64,000 nt of DNA from Molothrus aeneus (Eukaryota; Chordata; Aves; Passeriformes; Icteridae). A program made the position numbers and the translations under genes. This document shows, piece by piece, positions 48,342-61,400 of the stretch (position 1 is its first letter; each line of letters starts with the position of its first letter). Under the pieces are notes generated by a model. The model did no database searches and had not been told where the DNA came from. It worked only from the letters and a program-made list of their open reading frames with translations. The stretch lies in contig NC_089646.1 of NCBI RefSeq assembly GCF_037042795.1, positions 18,132,501 through 18,196,500 on the forward strand, read 5' to 3'.

Positions 48342-51300
48342 CTGGTTCACGGATACAATTCCTTCCATCATTAGGGGATCCTAAGCATGTATCCCAGTCC
48401 TTGTGGAGTATGCTCTGGAGTACCAAGTGCTGCAGGACAGGCACTCCCTTTCCCCTTTACCTTTCTCCAGGGCTCTGCATCACAATGTACACATCCTGCA
48501 GAACAAGGGGTGTGACAGGGGCGTCTCTTGTTCCAGTGAGTGGTCACAACAAACAAAACCCAACAGTTCCACAAAACTGTTACCGATGCCAAAGGCTGTA
48601 CCTTCAGTACAGCATCAAGGGAGCCCCCCTAGACACAGCTCCACAAACTTTCCCAAGGTGAGACAGCACAGGTCAAATTCTGCTGTGAGGCAAAAAATAG
48701 ATCTGAAATTTGATTTCTTCCTTCTAACATTTTACTCATCAAGGTAAGGACATTTCAGTAGGTGGGTCACTGAAATGTAATGACATGCATTATAAGGAAT
48801 AATTTTTAAAGCACATTGATAAAATAGCCATGGAACAGCATCAGCAGTGCAAGAAAAGCCCACACACCAATATTCACATATTTTATTAATATATTTTAAT
48901 GAGACTAAAAGCTCACATACTTTCAGGTTCCCATAAGTATAATGTGGGATATGTATGAGGATGAAGATTGCAGGAGTTATGAGTGTTCTCAGGTCCCTGG
49001 GCATAATAATATTGATGGCTCTGGAAGAAGCCTTCCTATCTACACAGCACTGTTTCAAGGTTTTTCACATTTTCTGATGTAGATAATTTGGTTAAATAGC
49101 CAGAAGAGAGAGTTATCATGTTGAGCAGTTGTAGTGTTTTCCTTGGGATAGTTTGGAAGGTATTTGCTGTGCCCATTTTTTTAAACTCATGCTGCATGCA
49201 TGCAAGAGACAGAACAACACTAAAAGGAAGTACTACCACAAGAGAGGTGGAGAAGGAGGATGGCTCCCTTCAACCAAACAATATATTCATCAATCATGCA
49301 AAAGATTGTTGTTTGGCTTTTCTCCTATTTCCATGGCAAGTGCTGCCTCTCTGGCATAAAACTCATCCCAAGGGATTACACAGAGCTTCCCCAGCTTTCT
49401 GCTTCAGTCAGCAGCACAAACCAGCACTGCACTGCATAAAGGAGGCTCCTACCCAAAGACTCCACATGATGCTACTGACTTTGCTGTTCTTGATCATCTT
49501 CCTGCTTTTTGGGACATAAAGAGATAGAAATTGTGCAGTTATCAAAATCTTGGCTTCAGATTTCCAACCTGTTTTTAAGCATAGGATGGACCAAAGACTA
49601 GGCCTAAAATAGTTAATGATTTCCCTACAATAAATGTGGATGTGTTGAACTACCACTGTATTTTTCAACTGAGAAAATTTCCTATTATGTACTTTTGACA
49701 AAACCAATAGCTGTCAATGAAGAGGCTGCAATAACCCCAGAGAGCATTTCTGTTGCCTGAAAGCAGGCTTAATGTGATTTTGAGTGGACAGTCACCACAA
49801 AAATTATTTTAATAGTGCACTGGGCTACTGAACTCCAAATCATGCAAAAGACACAGATAGCCCCTAGGAATTTCAATTATCAGTGGTATCTGTGGCACAT
49901 GTGCAAGCAACACTGAGTTTACTTATCCATTGCAGTCAGTGAATCTGATGAAGCTGATTAAATAACTCAGGGATTCCCAGAGAATGAATCCTAAATGAAG
50001 TTATACAGCTACAACTTCACCTAGGTAAAACACAAAGCAGAGTAAAAGGCAGAAACCAGACTCTAGCAAGTTTGGAACCAGGGCACAGACCCTGGTTGAC
50101 TTGTTTTGTTGTCATTCAAAGTACCATTAAATGATGGAGAGTGGGCATTATTTATTAATTGGGTTGTTAATTTAAGAATCTTGCTAGAGAGGACCCATAA
50201 GACCAAATGCTTGCACATAAACATAGCACTGTAAGTAGAGAGTTTTATTTTGAAGGAGGTACTTGCAATGCTAATCCATGATTTCTACTTAGAATTAAAT
50301 CTTTTCTATGCAGAAACCCTTGTTATTAACCTGCAGAAAGTGCACTTAAGTTGCTTATAAAATACCTATTAGGAAATTACACCTTTCAGAAAAAGAGCAT
50401 ACAAGCTGTGATGGAAGGGAAGTTACAGATTTTGCCCACTATTGTACAAGGCAGAAATAGCAGAGGTATTCATGGCTGGAGCATTCCACCAAGATGAACA
50501 GTTCCCAGTGCAGTTTTTCCCCTGTTCTCACAAGGCATATTTCTCACCCTGTCTGCCAGAATTCAGATCTGTTTTAGTTACAAGACCATCTGCTTTTTGA
50601 AAGGCTTTTTTTATTTGATGACAGATGGATGAGGTTCAAATTCTTGTTGTAAACCAGCAATGAAATTTTACAATTCATTGTCTCTGCTGCTTACTGTCTT
50701 GCATTAATTACTTGAAAGAAAGAACTCTCACGGGAAGAGACAGTTTTCCAAATGCATACAATTTTAAAACCTAAATAAGCATATAAAATAAAATTCTGAT
50801 GCTTTAACTACAAATGGCCTCGCTTCAGGTTTGTAACCTAGTTCTGTAATCCTGTATTGGCTCAGGTTTCACTTTCATGTCCCAGAATAAAGAGATGTGG
50901 AAGCAGAGGGAGTACTTTAAGGAGCTATCTACAGTGTTAGATAAAGCATCATATTTTCCCTCCAGAGTTTCACAATATCATCTGGCTCTTTCAAAGTCTT
51001 AGTTCTTCAAGTGTGATGTTTGCAGAAGAGACTCATATTTTAAAAGTTCCCAAAAAAACCCCAAAACAATAGACTTCTAGCCCTTAATATTAAAGGAATA
51101 AAAACATTAAAAGTTGGTAGGCAAATATATGGGTTTTGCTTAAAATCTTTCATGTTTTAAAAAAGGTCTCAATTTTTATTTCCCATTTAATATCATTTTG
51201 CAGTGACAAGCTTGGAACAGCCAACAAACCTCCAGGATACCACTAAATGTAGTAAAAGTTTACTCACTAATGCCATGCTGGAAAGTCTGGCAAGCCTTGA

Positions 51301-54300
51301 TCTGCAAGCCAAAAATCCACTAGCCACCAGCTCCACCAGCTTCCCATGGAAGGGAAATGTCAGGACACGCATCAGTCACAACGGGTTTGGGCACCCCATT
51401 GCTGACTGCAGCTGTATCGGGTCTGTGCCTTGGTTCCAAATCAACACCATGATGTTGCCCTCAGACTCAGCACTGCCCCATGGTCAGAGACTGGGATTAA
51501 CCACCAGCCCCTGCCAGGCATGCACATAGTCCCAAACAGGATGCATTCCTGGATCAGGGAGAGCTTCAGGCAGAGCCCCAGGTTGGCTACTCTGCCATGA
51601 CAGGAGCCTTAATCTGTGTGCAGACAGGGCACGGACCAGAGGGGAGCCAAAGAACAAATAATCCAGCAAAATGCTAAACAACCCTCCAGTTCACCTCCCT
51701 AGGTTATGCCACAGATCCCTTCCACCTGTGAAAATGGTGAGCTACACGTCATGTTTACATTAATTTCTCCACAGCAAATGAGTGGTGCCCACAGAGCTGC
51801 AGGCCCTGGCTCCGGCCTTGCAAACACGCGCTGCCGGGAAGGGTCACAGCCGGATCCCAAACCAGGCACGAACGCTGCAGAAAAATCCAGCCCAGATCAA
51901 CAACATTTGGAATCTCTGTCCTTTATTATTCATTCACTATGGCTCCTTTGTAGGCTTCAGTCTTGGTTTCAATGAAGCGACTGTTTTGAGAAAAAGAGAA
52001 ACTCTAAGAAGCAGGGGGAGCGTGACAGCAGATACAGAAGTGAAAAAATATCCAACAAGTGTTTTGCTCCAGTTACTTCTTGATTTCACAGAAAAATCAA
52101 AAGCAGATGCTTTATTTACTGTTCCCATAGTACTGTTTACTGTACCTTCATGTATTTCCTGAAGTCATTCCCGTTTTTCCCCTCTTATTTACTAATAAAA
52201 GAAATGAAAGACACAAATAGTATAGACATGGAAAAGAAACAGACAGATGAGACATTTTTCATCATGTTAAAAATAATTTTCAAGACTAAGTCCCTACTAA
52301 CCATGTTCTTCTCTGAGAGTAAATACCATAATTACTCATCACAACAAGTACAGTCTAGATGCTTCCAAGCCTTCTAGAACTACCAGGTTTGGGGGCTTTT
52401 TAGTCTTTTTAAAAAACCCACCCTAAACCCAAGATAGTACATTTTACTTACACAAGTATTTGACAGCACTGCCATGATGACTGCTCAACATCCACATCCA
52501 CTCTGGAGCTATGACCATACTCCGTGCATTCTTTTTAAATTTTGATTATTTTAACAGAAAAAGAATATACCAGAAGGAATCTTTGTATTGAGGATATTTG
52601 TCCCGAAGTCATACTGTATCCAAAGTAGTCAGGACTATATATTACAGAAGCAGTTAATTTAAAATTAAGATAGCAATAAAAATGGTACAGAGCATTTGAA
52701 CATCACTGACAAACCTGACTGCTGTAACATTTTCCTCACATTATGTCTCATCATCAAAATTCCAGCACTGATTTTTTTTTTTCCCCAAATGCTGGGAATA
52801 TGCCAAAGGGTAATTTTAAAACAACCTAGTACAAGATGTTACTGATTGATACCTGCTGCATTTTACAGCATTTGTTGTGCATCACATGTTCTCCTTAACC
52901 TGGGTGGCACTGACAGCCCTACATTCTGCTCCTTGCATCTCACCAGATATTTTCAAGAAAAAAGTTGATAAATCATTTCTGCCTCCCTCAACACTCAAAG
53001 GCCAAATAATCTCTTGATAACTCAGCAATGCTTCAGTTCATGGCAGAAACTGGATGGGAGACTCCCAATGTCCAGCAGAGGATAAGTGATGCTACTGACC
53101 TCTCCTAGGTTGTGGCCAGCAATCAGAAAAATATCAGGAGCTTCATAGCATGCCCCTAGACCCTCCTGAAAACTAAAAAGCTGTATGAATACTTCAGCCT
53201 CAGACTTAGGTGGAATGTTAGCAGTAGAAAACCAATCAAACAGAAAATCCAGAGAGAAGGTGGTGTGTTGACACAAAACTAGGAGGGAGCTTTGAGGGAG
53301 AATGTAAACCTTTCCAACAATAAACACTCTGCAGAGGAGTGCTGGCAGTGCAGGTTGGGATATTTCCTGAAAATAGTGATGGATAAGAGAGGGACAAACC
53401 CCTTCAGGAGAAAATGCAGAAGTGAGGGGCTGGTCCAAGGTTCAAGTTACTGACACAGAATAACAGATCTCATCCTGATTTGGGCAGGAGGCCCTGTACA
53501 TCACAACAGACTCACACCAATGTCAGCTCTGCGGGAATACCGAACACCAGCTGATCATTAACTGGTGGAAGTTGAGCAAATAAAACTTCCTCACAGAAGC
53601 AATGGGCAAACATCTCTATCCTGATACCGCCATGTTTGGCCCTCATGTCTTACATTAATGGGAGGGACTTCAGCTTCAGACTAGGATCCAGTTTGTTTCT
53701 CTAATCACACTCCCCACAGCTAAAAATACACATTTTTCTGTAGTTCTCACTGCAAACCTACCTACCCTCCTCAAGTTCATGAAGGTCAAAAATCCACCCT
53801 CCCCTATTCAAGAGGAAAGTGAACATCCTTCTTGGAAGGAGTAATCAGATGGTCAGAGTCCAAGACACCTTTGCAGCTCATGAGGAACAAAGATGAAATC
53901 AACCAATTCCTCAAGATGCCACCTCAGGGCTTGCTGTGTTAAAAATCAACACTTTTCTCCTCCTCAGAAGGTTCTGTAAATCCTCTTGAATAGAACAAGG
54001 GAAAGAAAGAAAATAACACCTCCTCCACTCTTGATGAACACCCAGCTGGGTGAGGACTCTGCTTCTCAGGCTACAAGCTGGGGTCTGTTTGCATCTTCAT
54101 GTGCAGATGCATCAGCCTTGAAAATGGGAAAAGACTCATTGCCTAAGGAGAAACATGGTGACCTGGGGCTCACCTTGAGGAATCATACATTTACTGTGCT
54201 AACACTGTCCAAGTCATGGCCCTGGCAAAAACTGTGCCCAGCCTCTGAGGTCACTGTGATGGTAGGTAGTCTCCTTACTGACATTTCAGTGGAAGACACA

Positions 54301-54668
54301 GCATTTCTACAGCCTGGGGAGGAAAGGGTGGAACTATCATCTCAAAGAGCAGATAAATTTAGGTCTCCAATTAAAATAGACAACTTTATGATTACACCAA
54401 AAATGTACTAGGGCAGTGCTGCAAAATCTGTCAAGAAAAAGAATTCTGACTCATTTAAATGACTGAGAGAAAGTCAAAATTGTTTATCAGGTACATCTGT
54501 TTTGCTTATGCACACAGGCACAGGAGAGATACAGTGCAAATACCTTAGGCACACTATCAAGGAAAGTTAATTTCCAACTTGGGCACTTAAAATACAAAAA
54601 CCCAACATAAATATATATGCAGAGATAAGGACTCAGAAGGAAAGCTTGAAGTAAAAGATACCAGGAGC

Positions 54669-54710
54669 ACACACACACACTCCCCACCACACTCAGAAAA
54701 AAAAAAAAAA
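54669..54710 (+). repeat. CA microsatellite and poly-A
   Basis: A six-unit AC repeat (54669-54680) and a 14-A run (54697-54710) are separated by CTCCCCACCACACTCAG-type sequence. Confidence 0.8.
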
Positions 54711-56776
54711 TCCAAAAAGCAGAAGTGAAAAGAAAAACACCCTCTGAACATGCAATTTTGGTAAATGATGAGCATGCAATGCAACTAGCCAAATATATGT
54801 AGTGAATATTCATGGCAGCAGGAAAATACTAATAAATAGCCACAAAGAATCACAAGATTCCCTTTAACCCCATCATTTTCAAAGGGTTTTTCAAGAACAA
54901 GCCCAGGAGTGGTGCCAGGGAGGGAGAAGTAGAATAGTGCTATGTTGATGAAACTCAAGCTGCTCAACAGCTTCCAACTCCAGCTAACCCAGTTACTGGA
55001 GCTGGTCCTTTCAGCTCCTAAAATCACTGTACTGTGCTGCAGCAAAACTCCATCTCACTGCTGAGAATCCACACCAGTTCAACCAAGGCTGGGAAACTTC
55101 CATGTGCTGCAGCTCTGCCCCACCACATAGCCATTCCCATTTTGAAATGAGGTTGCCTAAAATAAACCTATTTCAACTGGTATAAAAACAATAATCAACC
55201 CACAGTGAATGCCAGTCATGGCTGGTATGTGTGAATCAATTGAACCCCAAAAAATCTACTACTGGAAACTATTGCATCCTTAAAAACAACCATAAGGCAA
55301 ATTTCTACTGAACTATATCCACTCTCTTCCAAATAAAATTAATGAAGTGAATAATCAACTGTGGAAATAGTTAAAAAAAAAACCTAAAAATATTTCCTTA
55401 AAGCAGATACAAAAGGTTGTAGTGTCACTAACCAGAGATAGAGGGAAATACTGAGACACCACCCTCCTAGACCCCACTTCAAAGCCTTGTTATCTCCCAG
55501 CTTTGCTGGAAGCACAATCCCAAAGGAGAGGTAATTTTCAAGTACTAAACCTTCTTTTTAAAAGTGCTTCAGATTCAAAGAGGGTGTCTTGCAGAGACTC
55601 AGAGTCTGTCCCTCAGAACTACAAACACAGCAGTAAGGTGAATTTAAACTCAGCCTGTCTCAAGACTGCCAGTAAGAAATGCAAAGCATGGTGAACAGAA
55701 ACAGCTTCTAACATTTGAGCTTATAGCATCGCAAAACCTGATGACAAGGTAACTCTACTGGTCAGATCTCAAGATGGGAGGAGCAGGTTGCTGACATCCA
55801 CCCAAGAGGCAAATAAGAGCACCGTCCCTCTGGGGGCCCAGATTGCAACCGCAAACCTCAAAATATTTATTTTGCCTGAACAGGACCTGGTCATCAGTTC
55901 AAATGACCATTGCCAATGTACTGATACTGCTCTGCTGACAATGACTTCACACACAGCTTCACATCAGCATGGATGACACAACAACTCACACTTCTTCTCA
56001 GCAACAGCCATCACCCACCACTGCTGCAAATCCTCTCAGAGACATTGCCCCAGTGCTCCAGCCCTCAGACACCAGAACAGCCCACAGACAGCACTTTCAA
56101 GATCACAAAGTGGTCCAGTTTGCCAAAATAATTTATTAGCCCTGACCATGCAGACAGATCTCTCAGCCATGTAGTTTCCACCCCAGGGTAAGGCAGGACA
56201 ACAGGCTCAGACTTCCTCTGAATTTGTGGGCCTCTAGACAGAGAAGCCTCTTCTTTGCAATCATCTTCTCCCAAACAAGATAATGGGACAAGACAGGAAA
56301 TAATCAGTTAACAACATAGTTTTGAAAGATCATTTCCTGGGAATCAGACTATTTTTCAAAATCAGCAGCATCTCTACCCATTAATTCAGACACTAATGAT
56401 GAATGTCCACCACTGGATAAGTGAACTGGCACTTCCTAAAGCAACTGCAATAGTAGATCAAAAACGTAAGTATTTGGCCTTGGGGAATTCAGAGAATCAA
56501 ATCCATTCTTGTCAGAACCTAAATGAAATCCAAAAGGCAACAGTCCATCAGTAATCTGCAAGTTTCCTAAATCAAAGGTCTGAGGAACTGTCCCAGCATC
56601 AGACTGCATTATCAATATAAAACAGGATAATTTCTTCTTAGCTCTGCTTGGCATATTAAGGCTTCAGACTGCCCAAGACAGTTCTTTGTTGTAGAAAAAC
56701 CGAGAGAATATTTCTTCATTTCAGGTAATTTCTTCATCAGGGACTCTCCTTCTTTCCGTATATGTAGTTAAAGCAA

Positions 56777-56814
56777 ATGTCAATGAGTACTTGATTAGAT
56801 GTCAATGAGTACTT
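56777..56814 (+). repeat. 22-bp-period duplication
   Basis: ATGTCAATGAGTACTT occurs exactly at 56777-56792 and 56799-56814. No function suggested. Confidence 0.85.
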
Positions 56815-57415
56815 TAATTGCCCTTCCTCTTGGACAGCTGGATCAATTCCTAGAGCCATTCCTTTAGATCCATGGGACTTGTTGCCAAGGCTATTAGAAG
56901 GATCTATGTCCAGAAGTCCACAATTCTGTCTAACAGCTGACAACCATATGAAAATATCTAGATTTATTCCCAAATATAAGTTCTGCTTACAAATATTCCA
57001 TTGTAAGCAGAATTTTCTGTGTCTCACCAAGACTCCCCAGCAACATAGTGATCACTAATAAAATCATAAAGAAAGGTTTAAGTCCAATTCAGGCACAGAA
57101 AACAGCCAAATGCTGCCCTTAGAGGGTCAAACAGGGGGTCCCAGCCACCCACCACACCTTACTTTTGCAAGAGGGAAATGATACAACTGGAGTAACACAT
57201 AGAAAGTAATTATTCCATAACAGGTAGTCACATCTAACAAATTTTAGCAGTACATGGAAGATGTGATGGGGCTCATAGCACATGAAGGAAATCAGCAGTA
57301 CTCATGACAGAAAAAAAAAGTTTTCCAGAAATGAATTTTTTTAAAGAGAGGAGCAAGAGGGCGTTTCAGATGCACCTCCTCTAACCCACCTTCCTCACGC
57401 CAATGCTTATCTTCT

Positions 57416-57437
57416 GTATATACATATATATATATAG
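57416..57437. repeat. TA microsatellite
   Basis: A short TATACATATATATATATA run. It lies about 300 bases from the candidate exon at 57750-57847. Confidence 0.8.
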
Positions 57438-57749
57438 GCAATGAAGGTATAACTCACAACTTAGTGAGCAAGTCCAGCTCCTGTTAGTTCTGCCCTTATA
57501 TCCTCCCCATCTATCCATCTAACACATAAACCTCTTTGGCCAGAGGAAACTGACCAAAGCATGTCAGAAATAAGAAACCCATGCATCCACCACTTCCCAA
57601 CAAACCGCCCTCCAATGCACATGAAGCCAGGAGAGTGTGGTAAGACATGCAAGAGGGGGCTGATGAGACCAGCCCGTGTCACCAGGTTTGTGAGGACAGG
57701 CCATGGGGGCAGGCAGCATTTTCCAGGCTGAGGATGAGGTTTCACTTAC

Positions 57750-57847
57750 CCAGCTCTCTACAGGGCAGTGCCACGCTCCAGCGCGGCGGCCGGGTGGCTC
57801 TGCCATGAGGCATTCCGGGGCATCACAGCACAGGAGCTTCAGGAAAC
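57750..57847 (-). other. Candidate exon, single open frame
   Basis: On the - strand a strong acceptor (CACTCCTTTCCTGTTTTAG, with branch-point-like CTCAC about 19 nt upstream) precedes 57847. A near-perfect donor (CTGG then GTAAGTG) follows 57750. The 98-nt segment is open in one frame only, entered with two bases of a split codon and ending in phase 0. It encodes 32 codons including LKLLCCDAPECLMAEPPGRR. It has six CpGs, including GCCGCCGCGC, in a CpG-poor window. I do not recognise the protein. It may be a coding or alternative exon of a host gene on the - strand, an alternative first exon (internal ATG in a mediocre context), a lncRNA exon, or chance. Confidence 0.33.
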
Positions 57848-58411
57848 CTAAAACAGGAAAGGAGTGAGTCAAGAGTGGGTGTGCTGAAGTCCCTCTGGAA
57901 ACCAGCACTGGCAGCCTCCCACAGACAGCCACAGCTGAAAACCCTGCAAACAACGCTTCATCGAGGCTGACCAACCAAAACATTGTTTGTTAAAATGCAG
58001 TTAAAGCTGGAAGTATGAGCAATTTAATAGCTATTCACTTCAGAAAAATATTGCAAAATCAAATATTTTTAACCCAGCAGAAATGCCCTGCAGCAGCTGG
58101 GTGACAGCAAGGAATGACAGTCAGGTCTTTGAGTCCTATTTCCCACACACAGGCACCCACTCCCTTGCCAATGCCTCTGATTAGAAATGTGATTTTCCCT
58201 AAGATTAGAATGCCAGGTGGGAGTTGCAGGAGGAACTGTCTGTATGTCCACATAATGAATGCATTCCAGAGGCAGGGAAGCTGTGATGACTGTGACTGAC
58301 TTTGGTACAGATCAGCCTGCAAAAGGGTACAAAATGCTGGAGTCTGGGCCAGCTGGTCCTCTGAAGTTGCAGGCAGCTTCCAGGTGGGTCACACCTTCAC
58401 CCTTTCCCCAG
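57848..58411. other. Interval between the two best exon candidates
   Basis: Moderate GC, with short frames on both strands. No repeat recognised. It lies between oppositely oriented exon candidates. No TATA box or CpG island that would mark a bidirectional promoter is visible. Confidence 0.4.
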
Positions 58412-58470
58412 GCACAGACACCTGCAGGGTACCTCCAGTCTGAAGACAGGGAACACACACGTTTGGACAG
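58412..58470 (+). other. Candidate exon with strong splice sites
   Basis: TCACACCTTCACCCTTTCCC then CAG (ending 58411) is a strong acceptor. GGACAG then GTGAGTAC (donor at 58471) is a near-consensus donor. The 59 nt between are open in two of three frames; one reads AQTPAGYLQSEDREHTRLD. I recognise neither peptide. A lncRNA exon or an alternative exon is as likely as coding. It is on the opposite strand to the 57750-57847 candidate, so both cannot belong to one transcript. Confidence 0.3.
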
Positions 58471-61400
58471 GTGAGTACCAGCACTAAGATCTGGTCACGT
58501 GAGAAGTAAAATCCAAAAGTAGCCACAGAGATGCTTTGTAGCCTTGTAATTGTGCATTCTGCAGGCCAAAGACTGCAAACCTGTGCATTTCTAATTGCAC
58601 CTGCTTATGGGTCAACCCTTTAGACCTGATTATATTGTACACTGCATTGGCAATATTTAGATACTGTATTAGCAACAGATCTAACCACAACCATCCACAT
58701 AATCAGTGAAATACTTCTTACACCTGAGTCTTGTCTCTACTACTCTGCCACAAGTTAGCAAACAAATGATCCAACTTCTTAAAGCATCAGCTCCCTTTCC
58801 ATCACAAGGCAGAGCTGACATATGCCCAAAGAAATTCTGAGCTCTCAATATTTCTAAAATTTATTTCAGCTTTATTTCACCGATACCAATTTCCAAGCTT
58901 CATCCATTTGTTAGTCCTAGTCATTTCAAATAAAACATTATATCTAGAAACAAGAAAATAAAAAAGAACAACAACATTATTTTCATCATTCTGGAACACT
59001 GCAAGTTTAAAGATTATCAATGCCATTAATGTGATTTAGGTTCAAGGTGACAATATCTTGAACTAATGACCATTATTAAAAGTACACCAAACAATGTGGA
59101 TCTACCAAAAGGCTGAGATACAGTTATGCAATTTTCCCTTTAACTCGCATCTAAGTGGTTTAATGGATATTTCCCAAACTTAAAGACAACATCGCATATT
59201 TGCAAAGCCTTGTAGGCTCATAAATAGAGCCTATGATCTCAAAATTTCAAAACAGAAGTAGTTTTAAGAACACTGCTTGACAGTAGGGAATCACTATTCA
59301 CACCTGCAAAAGGTTGGCCACATTAGTGACCTTCCCACTATCCTAAGAGAAAGCAAAAGGCAGAATCCCAGTGCCTCTGCCTCTCCTTGCCCCAGTTTCC
59401 CATCAAAAGAGCATGGCACTGGCAAAATGCTCCAGTGTTGCCTCCACATCATTCTTCAGAACAAGCCCAGGCAATCTGTTAGCAAGAACCACAGATTCAT
59501 ATCTAGGATTGAAAGGGCCAAAGTACTTGACCACATGCAAATAAGTGAGCCAGGAGAAGGAAAAGAAGACAGAGAGAATAGATGGGTTTATGTCTTCAGA
59601 ATTGAGAATAACAACACTGCTTATTTAAACCAGAATGCAGTCTACACAATCACAACTGACAAAATCAAAATCTTTTGTACAGGCTATACTTGATTAAATT
59701 AGTTTAATTTTCACTATAAAATTAAAAAATAATTACTGGTTAAAAAAATAACACAAAATATCCTTTCTCTAAGGAGTGCTGTAGCAGAACATAGTTCATT
59801 CTTCATACAAAAAGAGACTGAATTGCTTGAACACAAAAGATAACTCAAATTCATCTACCAAGTTGTACCCAGCAACTCTGTATTAATTGCATACAGAACA
59901 CAAACATGCTTTGTTGAGAACTCACAATATCTAATCAGCTATAATTCCAAATTTTATTTTCCATTTGTAAATTACCAAGGGAGAAAACTACACAACAGGG
60001 ATGTAAAATAATATTCTAGCGGGAGATATTTTGCTAACACATAAGCTGCTACCCACCCCTTCCCTAATGCCTGCAAGGTTCTTCTGCTTCAGAACTTATT
60101 TCAATTGTTAGTTTTCTTTGAAGGTGTTTCAACTACAATGCAAGCAATGCTCTAATGAATTCTCAGTGCTGTGCTATCGTTCCCAAACAGTTCTTTTACG
60201 TCATCTACAAATTTGGATGCTGAGATGTACTTGCTATGCTCGTGTACATCTCTGTTTCTGAGGAATGTCAATATTATCATCAAGTGAGATGTTTTTAAGT
60301 TTCTAAGCTTAAAAGTATAAAAAAAATAAACACACCCAAAAAAGCCCCAAACATACACCTTCTACAGGTCGATTGCTTACTCACATTAACCTGTTTTGGC
60401 AATTAACCCTTCTCACCCTACTCCACCTGCCCAGTTGCTGACTGGTCCTGCACAGGTCTCTGGAGCCAGGGGAGGGGGTTTGCAGTGTCCTGCGAGTGGC
60501 ACAGCCTGGGCAGCACCACACCTATGAACTTCACCCCTCTCTCTTACAAGGTTCATCCTCTGAGTAAGCAGATCTGGTAGCTTGCCCTCCTCCCCAAACT
60601 TGCCTCTGTCAACAATAATTTTTCAGATTCAGGAATAGTCACTGCCATCCTGAGCTCCCAAAACACCACGAGCTGCCCTAAGGATGTGACGTGCTGGGTA
60701 CCTCAGCAGAAAGCAGATGGCAGCTGCCTCATGCTTGGAGCATCCAGAGACCTCAGCTCTTACTGCTATGGGACACTTCTGACATTGTCCCATGTCATGC
60801 CTTCCCTATGATGGCATCTGAATACATTTTGCCACCAGTTAAGGTCCCACTGTGACAAGGACCCTTCTGGAAGGGCAGAGGTAGTGGCAGCATAACTCAG
60901 GCCTTTGTCCCCTGCTGCAGCAGTGACAGGCAGGCTTTTCAGGGAAGGAAGAGTATTGTCAGCTGCATCTGTACACTGAACTGTCCAAAACTAATTCAAG
61001 TAAGTTATAAGGAGAATATTATAAGAGGAAAACAAAAGGCTACTGGTCTGCCTTATGAAACAGATTTTTTTTTTTCAGTAAGCTAAAATATGCTTCTTTG
61101 AGGCCAGCAGTCAAGGGAGAAAAAACCTCATTTTTACCAGCCCAACTGCAAAAGTCATGCCAAGCTCACTAAAAATGCAAAGGCAAAAAAACAGCCAGAA
61201 ATTCTGTCTATTCTAGAGCATTCAAGTATTTTATCAATGAATGAAAGAATTAAGCCAAAATTAGAAGTCTTTTTGACACAGATAATTATCCTATGCTCTT
61301 TGAAGAAAAGCAAACATTTCCAGGTTGTAAAAGAGCAATGACAAAAATGTCTTTTCCTGTGTAACCAGCAGCTGACAATTTTATACAATAAATAATGCTA

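Larger units (their letters stand above)
48342..57749. other. Long non-coding stretch
   Basis: No gene recognised. Open frames of 133 to 141 codons (49118-49519 +, 53022-53438 -, 53986-54411 +) have no recognisable motif and no convincing splice sites. Low-complexity items are CA repeats (54669-54680), poly-A (54697-54710), a 22-bp duplication (56777-56814) and TA repeats (57416-57437). A patch richer in CpG lies near 51810-51880. Confidence 0.5.

Noticed and set aside
53022..53438. 138-codon - strand frame
   Set aside because: Looks protein-like in composition but has no recognised motif and no clear acceptor/donor pair at its ends.
53986..54411. 141-codon + strand frame
   Set aside because: No recognised motif or splice context; consistent with chance at this GC level.
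59487..59530. Possible ancient CR1-like 3' tip
   Set aside because: Only about 40 bases of weak resemblance; not enough to call.
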